DNA of 64,000 nt, taken from NCBI GenBank assembly GCA_029204225.1, contig CM055097.1, positions 56,913,601-56,977,600 on the forward strand. The letters run 5' to 3'. Under the pieces are notes generated by a model. It saw only the letters and a list, made by a program, of their open reading frames with translations. It made no database searches and was not told the DNA's origin. Source of the stretch: Diphasiastrum complanatum (lineage: Eukaryota > Streptophyta > Lycopodiopsida > Lycopodiales > Lycopodiaceae). Of the stretch, positions 55,887-64,000 are shown one piece after another (position 1 is the stretch's first letter; the number at the start of each line of letters is the position of its first letter). The position numbers and the translations under genes are program-made.

Positions 55887-56912
55887 TGTGAATTGGGAGG
55901 AAGGCAATCGGATGTAGATGGGTATACAAGGTGAAACACGATGCAGGAGGAGGCATAGAGAGATTCAAGGCGAGGCTCATAGCAAAGGGCTATGCAGAGG
56001 TAGAGGGTATGGATTTTGAGGAGACATTTGCCCCGGTAGCTAGAATTGGGTCAATACGAATGTTGTTGGCAAGGGCAATTTCCTGTAATCACAAGGTAGA
56101 TCACATGGATGTGAAAATGGCTATTCTGAATGGTACACTACAGGATAAAGTCTACATGTGGCAGCCAAAGGGTTTCAAAGAAAAGGGAGACAAGGTCTGC
56201 AGGTTGAAGAAAGCCATATATGGGCTTAGCAAGCCTCAAGAGTATGGTACGAGAGGATAGAATCCTACTTCATAGAAAAGGGGTTCAAAAGATGTGCTTC
56301 AGACAACAGTGTCTTCTACAAGGAGGAATAGGGGAGAACTTTAGTTATAGCATTGTACATGGATGACATGATTCTGATAGGGAACAACCCTCAATCAATG
56401 AAGGCATGCAAGGGAGATCACAGTAATGAATTCGAGATGAAAGATCTGGGGGAGTTGCACTACTGCTTAGGGATACATGTGAGAAGGAACAGGGATTCCA
56501 AAGGAATGTGGCTATCACAGGAAAGATATATCAATGATATAATCAAAAGGTATAGAATGTCGGAATCAAATGCACTAGGAACACCTTTGGATCCGGGAAC
56601 GAGATTGAGCACAAAGATGTCTGTGTTGAGCAATGAGGAAAGAGGGCAGATGGATAAATGTCCATACAGGAGCATGATAGGATTGATAATGTATGTGATG
56701 TTATGTACCCGACCTGATGTAGCAACGGCTGTGGGGCAACTGAGCAGATTCTGTGAGAACCCTGGGATCGAACACTGGAGAGCATGCAAACGGGTGATCA
56801 GATATCTGAAGGGCATGACCAATCACGCCTTACACTACAACAACTCAGAGGCGACTGTCAAGTTAGGAAAAGATGAGAGTGAGTTCGAAAGATCGAGAGG
56901 CGCTCATACAAG
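55887..56912 (+). pseudogene. Displaced copia RT-RNase H segment, copy 2
   Basis: Same motifs as in copy 1. In a stretch around 56690-56735 copy 2 reads CTRPDVATAVGQLSRF, the usual copia form, where copy 1 reads CARLDVATDVGQLSRF, like the downstream RT-RH segments. This suggests a patch of gene conversion in copy 1 from the downstream segment. Confidence 0.75.
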
Positions 56913-58337
56913 ATGGCGACAGATAACGGGTTGGACTTCAGAATGATAGAGTGCCTTGATGGAACGAGCTATTCTGCATGGAGCTAGAAACTCAAGATCA
57001 TCCTGAGAGAGAAGAGACTGTGGGAGGTCGTCGACGAAACTGAAGTGGTTGAACTCGACGAGGAAGGGATCCCGAAGAACGTGAATCAAGCCGATATTGT
57101 AAACCAGAAAAAAGCAAAGGGTTACATGATGTTGTGCATGGCGTTAGGGGATGCAACTGTATCACAGGTCCGGGATACTAAAACAGCCAAGGGAGTGTGG
57201 TATCTGCTGAGAAAAATGTATGAGACAGTGGGGTTCTCAAGCATTTTAACCTTGCACAGGCAGCTAAGCACGCTGAAGATGATGGAAGGGGACCTGATGA
57301 TGCCCATATTGACAAGATCAAGAGCATCTGGAGACAGATGAGGTGGCACGTGTGATACTAGACAAGAGACAGTTAGTATATACCCTGATCACGAGCTTGC
57401 CACAAGTTATGATCCTCTCATTATGACATTGGACAGATTCGAGGAACGGTTGGATCTTGAGTACTTAGCAAGAAGGTTGTTACAGGAAGAAGCCCGGAGA
57501 AAGGTAAATCCACCTACAGAAGAGATGGCCATGATATCCAATTTCAAGAAGACATTTCAAGGAAAGAAAGCAACTAAGCACAAATCAGGGAGGAAACAAG
57601 CCCTGGAGCGACAATAAGAAGGTGAGAACCGACAAGAAATGCTTTTATTGTGATCAACCTGGACATTTTATTCGGGATTGCCAGAAGAAAAAGGAGGATC
57701 AAAAGAGGGGTGAGAGCTCACAGGCCAACCTGGTCGAAGAAGAGAAAACGGAAGAGCTACCCGAAGTCTATGGATTAATGAAACTGATCAAAGAACAGAG
57801 TGGAAGCTCAAGCAATCCATCTGGAGACAACAACAAAAGTGTGGTGAGACTCGATGGAGATAATCAACAAGATGCAATCTTCACAGACACCTGTTAGTAC
57901 GTGGATTCTGGAGCAAGTATCCATATGACGTTTGAACAGAAGGGGTTCATCACATATGAACTCATGACAAGGAAGAGAGAGATCACAGTTGGAGATCGAG
58001 GCAGGGCAGATGTGGTGGGCATCAGGTCAATGGTTGTATGGTTAGGAAAGGGAAGAGAGTTGATCATAAAAGAAGTTCTACATGTGCCAAATTTAGCGAA
58101 GAATCTGATCTTGGTTGGGTCACTCACAGACAAGAGAATGGAGGTTTTTTTTTTAAAGATAGGGGTGCAGGATCAAAAGAAAAAGCCAGGCCTTTGACAG
58201 TTTCAAGGCTTTCAAGGCACTGGTTGAGAATCAAACTGGGGGAAGAATCAAGGTGCTGAGATGTGATAATGGAAGCGAGTATGGCAGCAAGGAATTCGAT
58301 TATTTCTGCAGCTTGAATGGGATCAAGAGAGAATTCA
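56913..58337 (+). pseudogene. Copia gag, protease and partial integrase, copy 2
   Basis: Gag with the knuckle CFYCDQPGHFIRDC (near 57643), protease box VDSGASIHMTF (Thr to Ile relative to copy 1), and integrase LRCDNGSEYGSKEFDYFC. All stops of copy 1 are shared. Confidence 0.8.
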
Positions 58338-58618
58338 CCATGCCCTTCCATTTCTTCGCCCATAGCGGATTGCCATTGCAACTTGTCCTCACTGGCACAT
58401 GCTTCCTTGTAGCTCCTCGACTCCACGTAGTGCTTCTCTGCTAGCATAACCATGTCCTTCAATCTCTGTGGGACTCTTCTCGCTCTGGTGGATCGTCTCA
58501 GTTCTGGCTCCTCTTTCTGGACTGTCTCCTCTGCATGGTCATCTCTATCTTCTGAGGTTGATCTGTCGCCTTCTTGTAATGCCCGTGATGTTCCGTTTGA
58601 GCGCAGCCAGAGAGTTTC
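58338..58618 (-). pseudogene. Inverted integrase-RT linker, copy 2
   Basis: Same inversion as at 15291-15571; the minus strand again reads RRSTRARRVPQRLKD. Confidence 0.8.
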
Positions 58619-59768
58619 GAAGCTAAGGGAGACAAGGTCTGCAGGTTGAAGAAAGCCATATATGGGCTTAAGCAAGCCTCGAGAGTATGGTACGAGAGGA
58701 TAGAATCCTACTTCATAGAAAAGGGGTTCAAGAGATGTGCTTCAGACAACAGTGTCTTCTACAAGGAGGAATAGGGGAGAAGTTTAGTTATAGCATTGTA
58801 CGTGGATGACATGATCTATTGATGAAGGCATGCAAGGGAGATCTTAGTCATGAATTCGAGATGAAAGATCTGGGGGAGTTGCACTACTGCTTAGGGATAC
58901 ATGTGAGAAGGAACAGGGATTCCAGAGGAATGTGGCTATCACAGGAAAGATATATCAATGATATAATCAAAAGGTATGGAATGTCGAAATCAAATGCACT
59001 AGGAACACCTTTGGATCCGGGAACGAGATTGAGCACAAAGATGTCTGTGTTGAGCAATGAGGAAAGAGGGCAGATGGATAAATGTCCATACAGGAGCATG
59101 ATAGGATCGATAATGTATGTGATGTTATGTGCCCGACTTGATGTAGCAACAGATGTGGGACAACTGAGCAGATTCTGTGAGAACCCTGGGATCGAACACT
59201 GGAGAGCATGCAAACGGGTGATCAGATATCTGAAGGGCATGACCAATTACACCTTACACTACAACAACTCAGGAGGGGAGATATTAGGACATGCGGACTC
59301 AGACTGGGGAGGGCATGTCAATGATCGAAAATCGACCAGCGGGTATGTGTTCATTATGAATGCTGCTGCCATAAGCTGGGGAAGTATCAAACAGAAATCG
59401 ATGGCTTTGTCATCGACAGAGGCAGAATACATCAGCTTGTGTCATGGAGCAAAGGAGTACGTCTGGATGAAGAACTTTTTCAGAGAAATTGGCATAGACA
59501 CGAAGGGAATGGTCATGAAGAATGACAACCAAGGATGTATTTTCTTGTGCAAGAATGGAGGTTTCCACAAAAGAAGCAAACATATCAGAATGCAGTACCA
59601 TTTCGTCAAGGATCTGGTACAGAAGAATGAAATAAGCCTATAATATTGTCCCACCAAGGACATGGCTGCTGACATGATGACCAAGGCTTTGAGCAAAGAT
59701 AGATTTGTAATGTTGAGAGATAAGATAGGATTACATACAGTTGCTCCACCATGAATTGAGTTGGGGAT
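58619..59768 (+). pseudogene. Copia RT C-terminal half and RNase H, copy 2
   Basis: The long frame 58819-59643 covers the RT connection and complete RH; TEAEYISL and KNDNQGCIFL are intact. Differences from copy 1 are few (for example HYCLG for HCCLG). It carries the same small deletion after VDDMI. Confidence 0.85.
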
Positions 59769-60087
59769 TGATAAGGATCTTTCTAGATAGATTACAATTC
59801 ACGGTGGAGCACTACGGCCATAGTCAGTAGCGGTTAGTTAAAAGCGGTTTCTTGTCATGTGAAGCGGAAGCCCTAGAATAGAAAGTTCTTGGCACGTAAC
59901 TAGGTAGCATATATGTACGTGTTATGTTTTTGTAATACATGCAAGATTTTTGTGAATGCTCTATGCTTTTGTGTCTTCTGTGGATTGATTCTCTTGAGTG
60001 ATGTGAATTATCTTGATCTTGCTTTATCATTTGCAAACACACTTGTCAATTGATTTGTTGCAACAGCGAGAATAATCCATCATTAGC

Positions 60088-61034
60088 AAAGATAAGCTAA
60101 TTTTGTAATCAGTAATTTGCCATTCTTTGAATCTGATAGTGCAACCCAACTGGCATGCAATCATCCTTTCTAATCTGCAATCCAGCAATGCTGTTCTGAT
60201 GCAGAATCGTCAGAAGCGAAGCATCGGGCAAGCAAGCCTAGAGTTGGCGCCAAAAGGTGGATTAGAGATAGTTGTGGAGAAAAAGGACACCCAAATCTCT
60301 GTATATACTTATGTGCTTTGTTTTCTACGAAGATATGATAAGATTTGTTCATCACACTCAGTGTTTTTCGTTACAGCTTGTCTGTTGTGAGTATCTGATA
60401 GGATTAAGCTTTTTATCTAATTTTAAACAGGTTGCTTCATGCTTGAATAATGTAGGATGTTCGTGCATCAATGACTTGGATGGGTGCAGCAAGGCTTTTC
60501 ATGTGTGGTCTCTATTGCTAATGCAGGTGACATAGATTTGAATCGCATGAGTGCAGGTGGAACAATTTCCTAGATGAAAAAAAAGAAGCTTTTTCCTAGT
60601 TGCAATTGAACACAACTAGCAGATCTAGTTGTGCGTGCTGTGTGCATAAAAGAAATCAGGAGAGATCTCAAAATGCGCTGGATTAAGCAATTCTGGACAA
60701 GCCAGCATGAAGTAAAACAACAACCATTGAGCATAATGTCCAATATTGTTACACACTCAACCAAAAGAAAGGCAGGTATCTACGCATCAGACGTCGCCGG
60801 ACAACACAATCACAATCACGTAATAAAAAACCATAATGTTTATCATATTATCATAGCAGCAACATCATTACGATTAAGTAATCCGATCACAACTATGTGA
60901 TCCAACAGCATCGCACTAGTCTTAACAACGCATTCACTAGACTATTATAACAAGCTTCTTCGTCATTTATAGCACAAATGACATGAGGAAGCATATGCCG
61001 ATTTCATAGAATAAGATGCGGATAACTATGGATC
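60088..61034. other. Unassigned flank, copy 2 of 17041-17987
   Basis: Same content as in copy 1; no domain recognised. Confidence 0.3.
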
Positions 61035-61385
61035 CTATTCCCAACATCCAGTCCCCTGACCAGGCACAGTGACGCTCTTGATAGGGTTAGCTTCGACAAC
61101 ACCCAGCCACTTTTCATGCTTATCGTAGAAGCTGACGATGAATTTATCGTGTTCCGTCGTGAACTGGAAGCTAACCGTGTTATTGTGTAGCTCATGCAGG
61201 TTGTCGGTGTACAATGTGCCGGTAATCGTCTCCAGTACAACAGAACTAGTGTCAACTATGGCAGAGCCTGCAAAAGTTTTGCTCTCGTCATGTATTTTGA
61301 GAGCCAGGAGCTTGATGCCGCTCACCGCCTCTCCATGGACATGACCCTGATAAAGGTACTTTTTGCTTACTTGGTCTTGCGCCAT
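61035..61385 (-). CDS. Small intact ORF, 116 aa, unrecognised (copy 2)
   Basis: Intact duplicate of 17988-18338, start ATG at 61385 in the same good context. One Ala-to-Val change (TSSAVLE to TSSVVLE) and one silent change. The CT-rich leader and upstream sequence are also kept, so both copies could be expressed. Confidence 0.6.
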   Translation of the reverse strand: MAQDQVSKKYLYQGHVHGEAVSGIKLLALKIHDESKTFAGSAIVDTSSVVLETITGTLYTDNLHELHNNTVSFQFTTEHDKFIVSFYDKHEKWLGVVEANPIKSVTVPGQGTGCWE

Positions 61386-61888
61386 GCTTGAAATTAAAGT
61401 TGAATGGGTTTGAGGGATGAGCTTCAAGCGAGAGTAGTAGCAGTACCGACGACTCCTGAGAGACCACCGAGTGAGTGTGAGAGTTGTCACTCCTGAGATG
61501 AGACGAGTGAGTGAATGAGTGAGTGAGTTCAGGCTATAAACTGCGTCAAGAAGAATAAACTTTTTGTAAAATGATGCTAGATAAAGAAGAATGAACTTTT
61601 GAGAAAGATGTTGCACGATCGATAAAGAAGAATAAACTTTAAGTAAAATATGTTTGAAAAAATAGATGCTACACTATTCTCGAAGAAGCCAAAACTTTAT
61701 TCACGAAGATATACTTAGATGCTACACTAACCAGAACAAACTCTATTAAGTAAGAATAAACACTCTTGGAAGAAAGTAGATGCTAGATGAAAATCGCAGG
61801 CTTTAACTAGGATAGCTTCAAATGCCCTTCCACTCTTTGCCACACTCTTTAGTCATATTCCAAATGGTGAATGAGAGAGAAATATATA

Positions 61889-63212
61889 TCACATTGGGCC
61901 GATCTGAATACAATAGCATCGATATGCAAGATAAAAAATGGGCCCACATTATCTTTGGCCACTCAAAATGTAGACTCATGTCTATCCATGGCCGCAAAAT
62001 CACAAATATTGCAAAAGGCATCAATCTTGAATGTGCATGACAGACAAGATGAGAGCCTATACAATTTTCAAAATTGAGATAGATTCATCATTGGTAGTCA
62101 GCACACATTTTGCAATCCAAAGTGTGTGCTCAAATTTTGAAAAAATAGGTTTGATGAGGGGGAACCATCCTTGACATGCAAAGATCTATATTTTTTTGTG
62201 TTTTAGAATGTTTGGACTTTACTAGAGCAGCTGCAATATATTCATCTACCAATAGGCAATTTGAGTTTTTCAAGTATTGGCTTTTGGTAAAATCTTACCT
62301 TGATGTGCATTGATGACGAACCAAAGCTAAAATCCACTCTAATAATTTGCTCTCTTCTTTCAATAATGGCTATTCTACTAGATATACTATGTGCACACAA
62401 TTGAGATCCACTATAACATATTTTTTGAAATTGGAAAGTTGCTCTAGATACAAAAATGCCAATACATGCTATCTTGTTGTTTTTACTTAGTTTTTCATTT
62501 GTAACATCGTATGGTACTTTTACCATGTCACAATGCTAATAAAAAATCGTTATCAATTGGTCTGAATATGGTCACTTGAGTTTGTAATCACATTCAATTG
62601 ATTTGAGAACAATAACATCAACTTGCAAGATTAAGAATGGGCCCACAAAATCTCTAGAAATTCAAAATACGGATCAAATATATCTCTGCCCGCAAAATCC
62701 CGCATCCAAAGATAATCGTTCTCGAATGTGAATGTATTGACACATAGTGTGGTGCAAGCTGAGAGTCTATAAAAATTTCAAAATTTGTAACTAACACTCA
62801 TTATGATGTGCTCACATTTTACAATCCAAGCGCATGTGCTCAAATTTTCAAAATAGGTTGTTGAGGTGAAACCATCTCAAACATTTGCGCTTTTTTGTTT
62901 TTTATAATGTTTGGACTTGAGTAGAACGTCAAGATATTCATCTACCAAAAAAAGGCAACTAGAGTTTTTCACGGATTGGCTTATAGTAAATCTTGTCTCT
63001 TACGTGCATCAATAATGAACCAAAGCTAAAATCTACACTCACAATTTGCTCTCTTTTTTCAATGAGCATTTTAAAAAATACTAAGTACACACACACAATT
63101 GAGATATTTTGTAACATATTTTTGAAACTAGAAAGTTGCACTAGATACAAAAACACACGTTATATGCTATCTTGTTTTTCATTAAGTTTTGCATTTGTAA
63201 CATCAAATGATA
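61889..63212. repeat. Two units of the ~698-bp tandem repeat (copy 2)
   Basis: Units start at 61889 and ~62587. Nearly identical to the copy 1 units; much less alike between A and B. Confidence 0.8.
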
Positions 63213-63266
63213 CACAAACATTTTCACAAATTCACACACATACACAATAAAACCAAAACCAAAACA

Positions 63267-63630
<364 letters not shown>

Positions 63631-64000
63631 AAATGCATCTCTCTTATACTATATCTTTTCTTATACACATTAAATCTCTTTCCCTCACAAAAACAAACCA
63701 CATTTCATTCAACATATCACTAATGACTGCTAGTCTAACAACCTACAAAATTCATTAAAATCCCCTTGGAACAAGAGCTTTATCCTTTATTGATCAATTT
63801 TAACTTTATTGTCAAGTAAAAATGAGGAACTAAGGGATTTCTATTTGTTCGTACATAAAGAATGTATGACATTACCACATTTGCCTATTATCATATAAAA
63901 GCCCAAAAGAATTCTTCCAACTCAATCTCTTCATGTCCACAATCAAACTTTTTCTTTTGTCGTTGTTGTATCTTTCATGGCTCCAGTAATGCTAGATTTG
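63631..64000. other. Intergenic, copy 2 of about 20533-20969
   Basis: Collinear with copy 1 to the last base, except for a deletion of ~50 bp near 63689 relative to copy 1 (20589-20640). No gene. Confidence 0.6.

Larger units (their letters stand above)
55494..60082 (+). mobile_element. Rearranged Ty1/copia element, copy 2
   Basis: LTRs 55494-55807 and 59769-60082, TSD TTAGC (55489-55493, 60083-60087). The interior has the same scrambled order as copy 1: displaced RT-RH (55887-56846), gag (56913-57897), protease and part of integrase (57901-58337), inverted linker (58338-58618), RT-RH (58619-59690). Substitutions are few. Confidence 0.9.

Overview
The window is nuclear DNA of a land plant with a TE-rich, AT-rich genome. 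This rests on plant-type Ty1/copia elements (UBN2 gag, CCHC knuckle), a Ty3/gypsy chromovirus with chromodomain, a second non-chromodomain gypsy lineage, tRNA-iMet primer binding sites, MITEs, and long CT/CA/GA microsatellites. Nothing in it fixes the species or even the land-plant lineage. Almost everything is mobile-element derived; host-gene content is small.

The dominant large-scale structure is a direct duplication. Sequence from 1890 onward reappears from 39317 to the window end at roughly 98-99% identity, judged by eye. Homology starts sharply at 1890/39317, which is what a head-to-tail tandem duplication with a unit of about 37.4 kb would give (unit 1 = 1890-39316; unit 2 starts at 39317 and runs past the window end). 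Copy 1 then lost about 5.6 kb at position 8243, which copy 2 keeps as 45669-51291.

Layout of unit 1 and its left flank: a broken plus-strand gypsy gag-PR-RT-RH (1-2825); a non-coding gypsy-associated tail; a copia RNase H scrap (4915-5290); a degraded copia element (gag 5842 to 3' LTR 8290); an unidentified minus-strand gene-like region (9472-12440); a rearranged copia element with LTRs and TSD (12447-17035); a small intact minus-strand ORF (17988-18338, 116 aa); two units of a ~698-bp tandem repeat followed by microsatellites; a complete but decayed minus-strand chromovirus (22631-28550) that split an exon with a UBA-like domain; a TA-flanked MITE (29032-29393); an older third copy of the ORF promoter plus ~700-bp repeat region (29396-31187); and, nested in that repeat, a young LTR retrotransposon (31188-36759).

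This young element is the most interesting object. It has LTRs identical by eye over 647 bp, a 5-bp TSD, a perfect tRNA-iMet PBS, and one uninterrupted 1030-codon ORF filling the space between the leader and the polypurine tract. The N-terminus is copia gag with a CCHC knuckle. The remaining ~760 residues show no protease, integrase, RT or RNase H motif. It resembles the described class of gag-only LTR elements (TR-GAG), but with a very long extension I do not recognise.

Unit 2 repeats the series and, inside its copia element, carries a complete minus-strand non-autonomous LTR element with no recognisable coding capacity (LARD-like, 45457-49782, TSD CACTA). The implied order is: degraded copia, then LARD insertion, then tandem duplication, then the 5.6-kb deletion in copy 1. 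The TR-GAG-like insertion is probably the youngest event.
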